Position numbers and translations under genes: made by a program | The notes under the pieces: model-generated | What the model was told of the DNA's origin: nothing | What the model saw: the letters and a program-made list of their open reading frames with translations, nothing else | The model's database searches: none | Part shown: positions 1 to 7,229 of the stretch, piece by piece | Layout of the letters: every line of letters begins with the position of its first letter | Position numbering within the stretch: the stretch's first letter is position 1 | Source of the DNA: Streptomyces nitrosporeus | GTDB lineage: Bacteria; Actinomycetota; Actinomycetes; Streptomycetales; Streptomycetaceae | Assembly: GCF_008704555.1 (NCBI RefSeq) | Contig: NZ_CP023702.1 | Span: 558,001 to 622,000 of the forward strand | Direction: 5' to 3' | DNA length: 64,000 nt

Positions 1-552
1 GGCGCCCTCACCGCCCGCGGGGCGGACCGTGGTGTAGGTGCCGCCGGGGAGGTCCATGGTCTCGGTCCGCCAGCCGAAGACCGTGTGGAAGAAGGCCGCG
101 GCGGAGGCGACATCCGGGGTGCGGAGCTCGGACCAGGCCAGCGAACCGGGCTCCATGATCATGCCGAGTCCGGTGTTGGTGCCGGGCTGCCACACACCGA
201 AGTACGCACCGGTGTTGTCCGTGAAGCCGCCCGTGCGCCCGTAGTCCAGGACGTCCATCGGCGGGAAGGCCGCGGTGCCGCCGGCCTGCTCGACGGTCCT
301 GGCCGTGGCGTCCGCGTCCGGGGTCTGGAAGTAGACCGTCCACGCGGGCTTCCCCTGCTCCTCGGACACGGTCATCACACCGGCGACCGTCCTGCCCCGC
401 AGCTGGTACATGCTGTATCCCCCGGTCTCGGGGCCGCCGCGCACCAGCTCCCAGCCGAAGAGGCCCTGGTAGAAGGCGGTGGCCGCGTCGATGTCGGGGG
501 TGCCGAGGTCGGCCCAGTCGGGGGCGCCGGTCTCGAAGGCGGGGTCGAGCAT
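1..552 (-). CDS. VOC-family (glyoxalase/dioxygenase-fold) protein, 3' end outside window
   Basis: The 184 visible codons read from the ATG at 552 to base 1 without a stop, so the C-terminus lies outside the window. Two tandem vicinal-oxygen-chelate modules are visible. The first starts near residue 12 (WADLGTPDIDAATAFYQGLFGWE) and the second near residue 142 (WSELRTPDVASAAAFFHTVFGW). Each has the helix ending in F-F/L-GW that is typical of the fold. Streptomyces proteins of this two-module type are usually annotated as VOC or glyoxalase-like, and some bind metal. The substrate cannot be told from sequence. Its promoter probably lies between 553 and 690, downstream of the next gene's terminator. 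Confidence 0.85.
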   Translation of the reverse strand, partial: MLDPAFETGAPDWADLGTPDIDAATAFYQGLFGWELVRGGPETGGYSMYQLRGRTVAGVMTVSEEQGKPAWTVYFQTPDADATARTVEQAGGTAAFPPMDVLDYGRTGGFTDNTGAYFGVWQPGTNTGLGMIMEPGSLAWSELRTPDVASAAAFFHTVFGWRTETMDLPGGTYTTVRPAGGEGA

Positions 553-690
553 GGTGTGCTCCTCGGACGGTGTGGGTGTCCCGCTCCCCCGCGTCCGGGA
601 CTCCTGCCCTACCGAGTCTCGCACCGGGCACCGGCAGCCGCAGCCCGGTACCCGGGCGGCCGGTGGGCCGCCGGGCCGAAGGGACCGGGA

Positions 691-714
691 CGCCCCGGCC
701 GTACCGCCGGGGCG
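691..714 (-). terminator. Hairpin terminator after the fulvocin-like gene
   Basis: A 9-bp perfect inverted repeat (CGCCCCGGC at 691-699 and GCCGGGGCG at 706-714) has a 6-base loop. It lies about 35 bp past the stop of the minus-strand gene at 750. No T-run follows, as is common in Streptomyces. Confidence 0.5.
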
Positions 715-749
715 GACGGGCCGGGGCGCCGCCGGGGGCGCCGGAGAGG

Positions 750-1808
750 TCACCACGGGATACCGGGACACCCTCCGTCGCAGTCGAAGGCGTAGAAGGT
801 GCCGCAGTCGTCGACGATCACCCGGCACCGGCCGTTGCCGGCCTCGCAGCGGCCCAGCACGCAGTACGGGTCGCGGACGGAACACCCGCAGTCGGGGATG
901 GCCACGTGAACCTCGCCGCCTCCCTGGGGCGGGGTGCCGTCCGGGCCGAGGCTCGCGAGCATCGCGTACGCCTGCTCGGCGCCGTACGCGTCGACCGCGT
1001 CCCGGTGCAGTTCCAGCAGGCGCCCCCGGAGCGGCTGGGCCGGCCCCGTGGAGCCTTCCGCCCTGACGAAGTTGGACGGCTCGCCCGCGATCGTCCGCGC
1101 GTCCGCCAGCACCGCCCGCTGGGCGGGGCTCAGCTCCGTCCGGGCCTGTTCGAACGCCTTCAGGTGATCCGACCACAGCCGGGCCCGTACCTGCGGTGTG
1201 GACGCCGCGTGAACGGCCTTGCGGTACGCCGGAGGGTAGGCGGTGACCTCGGCGTACGTCTGCGGCAGCTTCCCCTCGGCGGCACGCCGCGCCGCCCAGC
1301 GGTGGGCGCTCGCCTCCTCCTGTTCGGCGAAGGCGGGGGTCCTGCCCGTCAGGACCAGCGCGGCCGCGACCGCGGCCCCGCCGGTGTAGCGGAGGAACCG
1401 CGCCCTGCTGACGGCCGCCCGGCCGCCGGGGGCGCCGGGGAGCGCGTCCTCCTTGCCCGCCGCCCGGCGGCGCAGCCGGCCGAGGGCGTACAGCACCCGC
1501 CGGGCCGGCCGGGGGCCCAGGGCCCGCATCAGCGGCACCGCCATGCGGGGGCCGGTCCACGCGCCCAGCACCGTCCGGTCCGTCTCCCCCCGCGTGCCCG
1601 AGGCCGCGGAGAGACGGAACAACGTGGGTGCCCATGGTGGTTCCGCGCCGAACCGCTGGGTGCGCCACCGTTCCACTTCCGGGCTCCGCAGGGGGGCGAC
1701 CCTCAGCCGTCCCCGGGATTCGGTCTGCACCGCGGCCGAGATCTCACGGCATGTGCCGCAGTCGTCGTCGAACGCGAGAACCCAGTGTGCCGTCCGTTCC
1801 TCTGCCAC
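750..1808 (-). CDS. DCC-domain protein with C-terminal fulvocin C-like 8-cysteine domain
   Basis: The product is 352 residues from the GTG at 1808, chosen because GAGGAG lies 6 bases upstream; a GTG at 1838 would add 10 residues. The N-terminal ~110 residues resemble the DCC thiol-disulfide oxidoreductase family (DUF393), with FDDDCGTC near residues 13-20. Next come a basic linker, one hydrophobic segment (about 140-160, RFLRYTGG then AAVAAALVL) ending in AFA, and a ~145-residue alanine-rich middle part. The last 46 residues hold eight cysteines (about 307, 309, 316, 321, 328, 335, 343, 347). Their CxC-x6-C spacing closely recalls the Myxococcus bacteriocin fulvocin C. The predicted topology puts DCC in the cytoplasm and the Cys-rich end outside. 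Related entries are named bacteriocin fulvocin C-related. Whether the tail is released or antimicrobial is unknown. No immunity or export gene is recognisable beside it. Confidence 0.75.
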   Translation of the reverse strand: MAEERTAHWVLAFDDDCGTCREISAAVQTESRGRLRVAPLRSPEVERWRTQRFGAEPPWAPTLFRLSAASGTRGETDRTVLGAWTGPRMAVPLMRALGPRPARRVLYALGRLRRRAAGKEDALPGAPGGRAAVSRARFLRYTGGAAVAAALVLTGRTPAFAEQEEASAHRWAARRAAEGKLPQTYAEVTAYPPAYRKAVHAASTPQVRARLWSDHLKAFEQARTELSPAQRAVLADARTIAGEPSNFVRAEGSTGPAQPLRGRLLELHRDAVDAYGAEQAYAMLASLGPDGTPPQGGGEVHVAIPDCGCSVRDPYCVLGRCEAGNGRCRVIVDDCGTFYAFDCDGGCPGIPW

Positions 1809-2041
1809 CGTCTGCTCCTCGTCAAGCCTGTGTGCCACGAAGCTGCGAAGCGTGCGTTCCAGCTGGTCAGCGAGGGTGGCAGCCCATCGGACGGGCGCGC
1901 AACGGCGCTCGGGGCGCGGGCCTGGGAGCGGCTGGCCGGAATGTGACGGGAACGGCGCCCCGCCCCGTCGGGGCGCCGGGACACGGGCAGTTCACGACCC
2001 GGTGGCGGGGTGCGCGGGGATCGCGGCGGCCCCGGGGCACT

Positions 2042-2075
2042 GACCGGAACCCGTCCCTCCGTTCGGGTTCCGGTC
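2042..2075 (-). terminator. Hairpin terminator after the DUF3533/YhgE-like gene
   Basis: A perfect 12-bp inverted repeat (GACCGGAACCCG at 2042-2053, CGGGTTCCGGTC at 2064-2075) has a 10-base loop. It is immediately downstream of the stop of the minus-strand gene ending at 2078. Confidence 0.65.
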
Positions 2076-2077
2076 GG

Positions 2078-3382
2078 TTACGGGGCCTGTTGCGGGGCCG
2101 CGTGCCCCGGCGTGCGGTCGCGGCCTCCCGGGTGCCGGTGCCGCCACACCCAGAACACCGTGCACGACACCAGCGACCAGCCGGCCAGCACCAGGTAGGG
2201 GAAGAGGTACTGGTGGCCCTGGTAGTAGACCGCCGTGTGCTGGGCGTTGACCGAGGCCCCGGGGGGCAGCCAGCGCCCGACGTGCCCGAGGAGCGACGGC
2301 AGCAGCGGCCAGGACACCGCGCCGCCCGAGGACGGGTTGCCGAGCAGCACCATCACGCCCCAGGTCGGGATCATCGCCCAGCGCCCCATGAGGGTGTTGA
2401 ACATGGTGAAGACCATGCCCGAGGTGAACATGGTGAACGCGAGGATCAGCCAGGACTGGACGAACGGCAGGTCGACCGCCCCGAGCCCCCAGTCCACGAC
2501 GGCGGCGATGGAGAAGCCGCCCAGCAGCGCGTAGCCCAGGGTGAACAGGATCCGCTCCAGCGGGAGCAGGGAGCGGGCGTTCACGCTGAGCTGGATCGCC
2601 CCGACGAATCCGATGATGACGGCGGCCAGGGAGATGTAGAACAGGGCGAGGCCGCGCGGATCGCCCTTCTGCTGGGGCTTGATGTCGGTGACGGTGAGGC
2701 GCACGCCGATGGTGTCGGCGACTTTGACACCGGTCTCGGCCAGCAGTTGCGCGACGGTGGCGCCGGAGGCGGAGGCGACCTCCATCACCACGCCGTCCCC
2801 GGCGCTCCGCAGGATCACGAAGACCTTCTGCTCCTCCACCGCCTGGCGGGCCCGCGCCTGGTCGGGGTAGCGGTGCAGTTCGAGGGAGGCGTGGAGCGCC
2901 TTCTCCATCCCGGCGAGGAACTGCTGGGCGTAGGGCGTCCGGGGCCCTTCGACGACCGCTGCCGGGATCCGGTGCGGGGTGGGGTTGGCCATGGCGTAGG
3001 TGTAGGAACCCGCGAAGAGTCCGGCGGCGGCGGCGAGGATCAGGGTCAGGACGACCGCCGGGAAGTAGGGGGACTCCTTGAACCCCTGCCACCTCTGTGC
3101 CGGGGTAGGCGGCTTCCCGTGGGCACCGTGCGTACCGCCCGACCGGGGGCGCGCGTCATCAGCGTGCGCGGGGGTGCCCGCATCACCGGCGTGCGCAGGA
3201 CTGTCCGCATCACCTGCGTGCGCGGTGGTCTCCGCGTCACCGGCGTGCGCAGGAGTCTCCGCATCACCGGCGGCGCCCGGCCCGCCGTCCGGAACGCCGC
3301 GCGCGCCCTCCACGGCGTCCCGTGCATCCCGTGCGTCCCGTGCGTCCGGTTCCTCCGGTGTGGCCGCGCCGCCGCCGCTCAC
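2078..3382 (-). CDS. YhgE/Pip- or DUF3533-like integral membrane protein
   Basis: The product has 434 residues and a GTG start. Residues 1-100 are hydrophilic and contain a degenerate 9-residue repeat (consensus GDAxTPAHA, four copies, about 39-74). A first membrane segment lies near 110-132 (YFPAVVLTLILAAAAGLFAG). It is followed by a ~110-residue soluble loop with VASASGATVAQLL, then five more hydrophobic segments from about 245 to 420. This one-TM, large extracytoplasmic domain, five-TM plan matches the YhgE/Pip and DUF3533 groups, which relate to ABC-2 permeases. The transported substrate is unknown. The start codon overlaps the stop of the upstream ligD polymerase gene (GTGA at 3379-3382), so the two are probably co-transcribed. 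Confidence 0.7.
   Translation of the reverse strand: MSGGGAATPEEPDARDARDARDAVEGARGVPDGGPGAAGDAETPAHAGDAETTAHAGDADSPAHAGDAGTPAHADDARPRSGGTHGAHGKPPTPAQRWQGFKESPYFPAVVLTLILAAAAGLFAGSYTYAMANPTPHRIPAAVVEGPRTPYAQQFLAGMEKALHASLELHRYPDQARARQAVEEQKVFVILRSAGDGVVMEVASASGATVAQLLAETGVKVADTIGVRLTVTDIKPQQKGDPRGLALFYISLAAVIIGFVGAIQLSVNARSLLPLERILFTLGYALLGGFSIAAVVDWGLGAVDLPFVQSWLILAFTMFTSGMVFTMFNTLMGRWAMIPTWGVMVLLGNPSSGGAVSWPLLPSLLGHVGRWLPPGASVNAQHTAVYYQGHQYLFPYLVLAGWSLVSCTVFWVWRHRHPGGRDRTPGHAAPQQAP
3162..3269 (-). repeat. Four tandem 27-bp repeats inside the DUF3533-like gene
   Basis: Four consecutive 27-bp units start at 3162, 3189, 3216 and 3243, each beginning GCGTGCGC and ending near GCATCACC. They encode the N-terminal GDAxTPAHA repeats of the membrane protein. 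The unit is a multiple of three, so copy-number change would keep the reading frame. Confidence 0.85.
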
Positions 3383-4422
3383 TTCCCGCCCCCGTCACCG
3401 TCGTCGCCCTCGTCGCGCCGGGCGCGGCTGGGCTGGACCCGTTTCGGCTCGCCGGGCATCTTGGGATGGTCGGGCGGGTAGGGCAGGTCCCCGAGACCGC
3501 GCTCCTCCTCGTCCCGCTCCGCCAGTTCCAGGGCCTGGTCGAGCCGGAAGGCGTGGTCGTCCATGTCGGCGTGCGCGTCGCCGAGTCCGGCGTACCGGCC
3601 GGGCATGGTGCGGATGTCGAAGTCGCGGGGTTCGGCGTCGTCGATCTCGTCCCAGCGCAGCGGTGCCGACACGGGGGCGTGCGGGAAGGGGCGTACGGAG
3701 TAGGCGGAGGCGATGGTGCGGTCGCGGGCCGTCTGGTTGTAGTCCACGAAGATCCGCTCGCCGCGTTCCTCCTTCCACCACGCGGTGGTCACCCCCTTCG
3801 GCATCCGGCGCTCCAGCTCCCGGCCGAGAGCGATCGCGGCACGGCGCACCTGGGTGAAGGTCCACTCGGGCACCAGGGGTACGAAGACGTGGATGCCGCG
3901 CCCGCCGGAGGTCTTGGGCCAGCCGCGCAGCCCGTGGTCCTCCAGCACGGAGCGCAGCCCGTGGGCGGCGCGTACCGCGTCGGCGTAGTCGGTGCCGGGC
4001 TGCGGGTCGAGGTCGATGCGCAGTTCGTCGGGGTGTTCGGTGTCGGCCCTGCGGACCGGCCAGGGGTGGAAGGTGAGGGTGCCGAGGTTGGCGGCCCAGA
4101 GGACCGCGCCGAGTTCGGTGGGGCACATCTCGTCGGCGTGCCGGCCGCTGGGGAACTCGATGCGGGCGGTCGGCGTCCAGTCGGGGAGGTTCTTCGGGGC
4201 GCGCTTCTGGTAGAAGGACTCGCCCTCGACCCCGTCGACGAAACGCTGGAGGGTGGTCGGCCGTTCCCGGAGGACGCGGAGGATCCCGGGCCCCACCGAC
4301 AGGAAGTACTCGGCCACGTCCCTCTTCGTGTAGCCCTTCTCCGGGAAGTACACCTTGTCCGGATTCGACAGCCTGACGGCCCGCCCGTCCGCTTCCAGTT
4401 CCACCACTGCTCCTGCTCCCAT
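3379..4422 (-). CDS. ligD: LigD-type NHEJ DNA polymerase (archaeo-eukaryotic primase fold)
   Basis: The product has 347 residues from the ATG at 4422; GTG codons 15-18 bases further in are alternatives. It matches the stand-alone polymerase domain of bacterial non-homologous end joining. The N-terminus has LSNPDKVYFPEKGYTKRD, and the metal-binding acidic motif DLDP lies near 137-140. SGGRGIHVFVPL is near 172-183 and VDYNQTARDRTIASAYSVR near 230. The family fills and ribonucleotide-extends broken ends together with Ku and an ATP-dependent ligase. The ligase gene once lay immediately divergent (4517) and now starts at 8850, behind an inserted island. No Ku gene is in the window. The C-terminus is highly charged. 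Confidence 0.9.
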   Translation of the reverse strand: MGAGAVVELEADGRAVRLSNPDKVYFPEKGYTKRDVAEYFLSVGPGILRVLRERPTTLQRFVDGVEGESFYQKRAPKNLPDWTPTARIEFPSGRHADEMCPTELGAVLWAANLGTLTFHPWPVRRADTEHPDELRIDLDPQPGTDYADAVRAAHGLRSVLEDHGLRGWPKTSGGRGIHVFVPLVPEWTFTQVRRAAIALGRELERRMPKGVTTAWWKEERGERIFVDYNQTARDRTIASAYSVRPFPHAPVSAPLRWDEIDDAEPRDFDIRTMPGRYAGLGDAHADMDDHAFRLDQALELAERDEEERGLGDLPYPPDHPKMPGEPKRVQPSRARRDEGDDGDGGGK

Positions 4423-4516
4423 GCCGGACACCGTAGGCGCCCACATATGCCGCATATCGGGAGACACGCTCGGTGGGCCGGACAGGGATCAGGACCGGCC
4501 GGTCCACAATCGGCGC
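4423..4516. promoter_or_regulatory. Ancestral divergent promoter region of polymerase and ligase
   Basis: These 94 bp separate the polymerase start (minus) from the original ligase start (plus) and should carry both promoters. Because of the island, the ligase promoter here now drives only a 29-codon truncated copy. No clear -35/-10 pair could be assigned by eye. Confidence 0.4.
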
Positions 4517-4605
4517 ATGGATCTGCCGGTGATGCCTCCCGCGAAACCGATGCTCGCCAAGTCCGTGTCCGCGATTCCGCCCGGTATGCAGTACAAGGCG
4601 AAGTG
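4517..4605 (+). repeat. attL: left copy of the island's direct repeat
   Basis: These 89 bp match 8850-8938 except at 4542 (C here, T in the right copy) and 4595 (A here, G in the right copy). The stretch 4543-4594 is identical in both. Conserved ligase sequence favours GAG (Glu) at the second site, so AAG here is the element allele. The crossover therefore lay inside 4543-4594. Confidence 0.85.
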
Positions 4606-4606
4606 A
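4517..4606 (+). pseudogene. Truncated 5' fragment of the ATP-dependent DNA ligase gene
   Basis: The 29 codons begin MDLPVMPPAKPMLAKSVSAI and end ...YKAK then TGA. They are the same as the start of the full ligase at 8850 apart from Ala9 (Val) and Lys27 (Glu). The fragment ends exactly at the lysine that would be the AMP-accepting residue of KWDG. It keeps the native upstream promoter region but cannot encode a functional ligase. Confidence 0.9.
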
Positions 4607-4866
4607 CCGCCCTTGCACTGTGACCTGCGATGTCCGCGCTGCGAGCCCCGCCCCAGGGCACTTCCAGGGCACACGTAGGCCCCGGCACGGGAGGGCACGA
4701 CCGGGCAGCCGAGTACGTACGTCAACCGGGTGCTGGGCGCCCCCGCAAAGCCGGACGGCCCTTGCGAGGGCGCGAGCTACTCGCGAGGTTTACACCGAAC
4801 CACCTGGCCAGGGAGGTGTGGAGGTGTAGTGCCGATGGGGAAGTCCCAACCGGAAGCGTGATCACC
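4607..4866. other. Left end of the island, no gene seen
   Basis: There is no convincing coding sequence. The octamer CAGGGCAC occurs twice close together (4654-4661, 4665-4672) and again near the right end (8756-8763). These could be integrase arm-type sites, but the evidence is thin. Confidence 0.3.
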
Positions 4867-5049
4867 ATGACACTCGACCTCTCCCGACTGGATCAAGAAG
4901 ACCTGTCGACGCTGACCGACATCCTGCCCGGCATGCTCTGGCGGACCCCTCCGGGAAGCGAACGGCACGCCTGGGCAGACACCCTCATGTGACAGGCCAT
5001 CGGCGCCCAGCAAGCCTACGAGCAGGGCCGGACCCCCTCAGCCAATTAG
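4867..5049 (+). pseudogene. Small island protein interrupted by an in-frame stop
   Basis: The ATG at 4867 is preceded by GGAAGCG. It opens a 41-codon frame (MTLDLSRLDQEDLSTLTDIL...HAWADTLM) ending at TGA 4990-4992. The same frame then continues with QAIGAQQAYEQGRTPSAN to TAG at 5047-5049. Small acidic proteins with the MTLDLxxLxxEDLxxLT start are common in Streptomyces integrative elements. The TGA therefore looks like a nonsense mutation in a ~60-residue gene. The function is unknown. Confidence 0.45.
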
Positions 5050-5820
5050 GTGCTTCAAGAAGTCGGTCACGAACTTTTGGACCTCTTCCTTCGTCGTGCT
5101 GTCCTCTACGCACAGCCGGTCCACTTCTCTGACCCCGGCGTGCTTGAACAGTCGGTCCCGGCTGCGGTCGGCAGACGCCCGCCCTTTGTGATGAGGGCCG
5201 TCGACTTCGATCACACCGACGCGTCCGCGATACGTGATCAGGAAGTCAGGTTCGAAGGTGTGTCCGGGCACTCTCAGCGCCCCCAGAGGCATGATCCCGA
5301 TAGTCTCGTTGCTCGGGAGCCGGACTTGATGTTCCTTGAGCACTTGGTAGACGCGGTGTTCCCACTCGTTCGTGAGATGGATGCCGTCTTCGCTCGGATG
5401 CCGGGGTTCCAGCCGAACCTTCCGGGCCTGGTTCGACTGGTGGCCACCCTTGAGTTCACGCGCCAACTGCTCGCGCCAGTTGGGACCAACCCGGGGAATG
5501 ACCTCCCGGATGTGGACATCTTCGATGTTCCGCCCACAAGACATGCCGACCGTCTCGAAAGCTGACCTGATGTCGTTGCGTAGATAGCCCGTGTTGTGGA
5601 TGAGGTGTGGTTCAAGCTCAAGAACTACCTCTTCCAACTCCCTCACGTAGGAGTGGCTCATCGACTCTTCCTCGAAGGTGTGCCTCTCGATGCGGACGGT
5701 CGTAACGTCCAGCATCAGAGCGGCTGCCTTCGTATGTCCACGTTGAGCCAACAGTATGGACGCGGCTCCGATGACCTCATCGTCCGTCAGCTCGACGCGA
5801 GAGCACACCTCTTCACTCAT
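5038..5820 (-). CDS. VSR/DUF559-like PD-(D/E)XK endonuclease-domain protein
   Basis: The product is 260 residues from the ATG at 5820; an upstream start at 5850 would add 10. The C-terminal ~80 residues have the DUF559/very-short-patch-repair-like nuclease core: EPDFLITYRGRVGVIEVDG, then HHKGRASADRSRDRLFKHAG. The Asp of PDF, the acidic pair of EVDG and the RDR helix match the expected active-site layout. The N-terminal ~150 residues (DDEVIGAASILLAQRGHTKAAAL...) are not recognised and may be helical and regulatory. GC is visibly lower than in flanking genes, in keeping with transfer. No methylase partner is present. A defence or repair role is possible but unproven. Confidence 0.6.
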   Translation of the reverse strand: MSEEVCSRVELTDDEVIGAASILLAQRGHTKAAALMLDVTTVRIERHTFEEESMSHSYVRELEEVVLELEPHLIHNTGYLRNDIRSAFETVGMSCGRNIEDVHIREVIPRVGPNWREQLARELKGGHQSNQARKVRLEPRHPSEDGIHLTNEWEHRVYQVLKEHQVRLPSNETIGIMPLGALRVPGHTFEPDFLITYRGRVGVIEVDGPHHKGRASADRSRDRLFKHAGVREVDRLCVEDSTTKEEVQKFVTDFLKHLIG

Positions 5821-5862
5821 GGGTCGGATTGTCGCACCAGACACGGACAATCGAAGACCCGC

Positions 5863-6089
5863 TCAGGAGAGTTCAGGCGGGAGGCCCGCCCTGATGGCTT
5901 CCGCGATCCGCTCGGCGACCTCGGCGCGCACGATGCCCAGGTGGACGTACGGCTTTCCGCTACGGGTCACCATGGGCCGCACGCTTCCCCACACGCGTTC
6001 CGGCAGGCCGAGTCCGGCAGCGCTTCGCGGATGGCTTCCGCCGCGTCCGTGGCCTCTCTGCGGCCGTCCCGGTACGTCTGCATGTCCAT
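5863..6089 (-). pseudogene. Frameshifted small island gene (C-terminal VRAEVAERIAEAIRAGLPPELS)
   Basis: One frame starts at ATG 6089 (MDMQTYRDGRREATDAAEAI) and goes off after about 24 codons. The neighbouring frame carries LPERVWGSVRPMVTRSGKPY and ends IRAGLPPELS at 5863. Joining them with one inserted base near 6033-6036 gives a plausible ~75-residue protein. The function is unknown. Confidence 0.5.
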
Positions 6090-6296
6090 CGTCACCGGCG
6101 CCCCCGGCGTAATCGCGGATCTGCGTGGCGTGCTTGGAGGCATGGCCGATGTTTCCCTCCGCCTCGGCGGCCTTGGGGTTCCGCCGCTCCGTCGCGCACA
6201 CCGCACAGCCCGGAGCCGGGGCGCAGGCCAGCAGCCATGCCTGAAGCCCACGGGGAGGACGGTGGGCAACTCTCGGGTGGTCTTGCGTGCCGGCAT
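6090..6296 (-). pseudogene. Frameshifted small CxxC protein gene
   Basis: The ATG at 6296 opens MPARKTTRELPTVLPV. One missing base near 6247-6250 then throws the gene out of frame. The adjacent frame carries GLQAWLLACAPAPGCAVCATE and KAAEAEGNIGHASKHATQIR. This is the pattern of small actinobacterial proteins with a C-x2-C pair found beside XRE/DUF5753 genes (family memory). Both frames are needed for a complete protein. Confidence 0.5.
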
Positions 6297-6475
6297 CCGT
6301 GCTCTCCATGGGGTCTGCGGCACCGGGGTTTCCTGACGGCAGGAAGCGCGGGCAACAGCAGTCCAGCAAGTTGCATGTGGTTGCACGGTGGCCCTGAACA
6401 GCCTTGACGCCCAGGCTCGGACACCGTGAGGCTGCGTACAACCAGCTGCAACCCAGCTCAACTTGAGGAGGGGCT

Positions 6476-6739
6476 ATGCGTCTACGGTTCATCGGGAAAG
6501 CCCCGGAGTCCGGAGATCACGGATGCCCGGCGGTGTGGGTGGACGAAGAGACGGACCGGATCGTTGTCCAGGGGGTGACAGCCGACGCGGAGACGACAGC
6601 CCGGACCGTCAAGGACAGCCCGCTTCCGGCCCACGAGGGCGTGGTGTGGCTCCCGCCGCGCATGATTCCGCTTCTGAGGAAGGCACTTGATGGCATCGCA
6701 GAGCCTGAGCAGCTTCACCGAATTGATCCGGTCGGCTGA
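6476..6739 (+). CDS. Small hypothetical protein of the XRE/DUF6879 set
   Basis: The product has 87 residues from the ATG at 6476, with a strong GAGGAGG site 4-10 bases upstream. It starts MRLRFIGKAPESGDHGCPAV and includes DRIVVQGVTADAET and LPAHEGVVWLPPRMIPLL. Small proteins of this kind (short beta-rich, VVQGW/VxDxxT region, LPAHE) usually precede DUF6879 and XRE/DUF5753 genes in Streptomyces. The 3' end overlaps the next gene's start by about 50 bp, suggesting translational coupling. No function is assigned. Confidence 0.7.
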   Translation: MRLRFIGKAPESGDHGCPAVWVDEETDRIVVQGVTADAETTARTVKDSPLPAHEGVVWLPPRMIPLLRKALDGIAEPEQLHRIDPVG

Positions 6740-7217
6740 TCGGTCCGCCGTTCATCTGGAGATGCGCGACGTGTACGCCATCCCCAACGAGGACGAACGC
6801 TTTGCGGCGTGGCGGAACGGACACCGGCTCACCCCGGACGACCGTGCGTCGTGGTGGCGGCCCTGGCTGGATGTGGTGCAGGAGGTCACGGCGAAGGGTG
6901 TCCGGCTGCGCCGAGCCCGGATCGTGAGCGAGCCGCCCAGCGAGTACATCCGCTATGAGCACTCGTTCACCTTCACCAACATCGCAGCGGGCGAGGAAAT
7001 CCGTTGGCTGCCCCGCCGGTTGGCGTCGAGCCTCCCGCTGCCCGGAAACGACTTCTGGTTGTTTGACGGCCGACTCGTCCAGTTCAACGTGTCCGACGGT
7101 GACGGGCGTTGGGTCCACACCGACCAGACCGATGATCAAGGGACGGCCGGATTCTGTGCCGACGCCTTCGAGGCCGTCTGGGACCTCGCCACGCCGCACG
7201 ACAAGTACACCGTCTGA
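6690..7217 (+). CDS. DUF6879 family protein
   Basis: The product has 175 residues from the ATG at 6690, with GAGGAAGG upstream. Features are FTELIRSADRSAVHLEMRDVY, then RFAAWRNG and a WWRPWLDVVQE stretch. RRARIVSEPPSEYIRYEH and a C-terminal DFWLFDGRLVQFN-V-D match the DUF6879 pattern. These proteins are usually encoded next to an XRE/DUF5753 regulator, as here (13 bp before 7230). The biochemical role is not known. An antitoxin- or partner-like role has been considered for such sets but is not shown by this sequence. Confidence 0.75.
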   Translation: MASQSLSSFTELIRSADRSAVHLEMRDVYAIPNEDERFAAWRNGHRLTPDDRASWWRPWLDVVQEVTAKGVRLRRARIVSEPPSEYIRYEHSFTFTNIAAGEEIRWLPRRLASSLPLPGNDFWLFDGRLVQFNVSDGDGRWVHTDQTDDQGTAGFCADAFEAVWDLATPHDKYTV

Positions 7218-7229
7218 AGAGACCAGTTC

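Noticed and set aside
3162..3269. Possible CRISPR-like array
   Set aside because: The units are directly adjacent without unique spacers and are translated as protein repeats.
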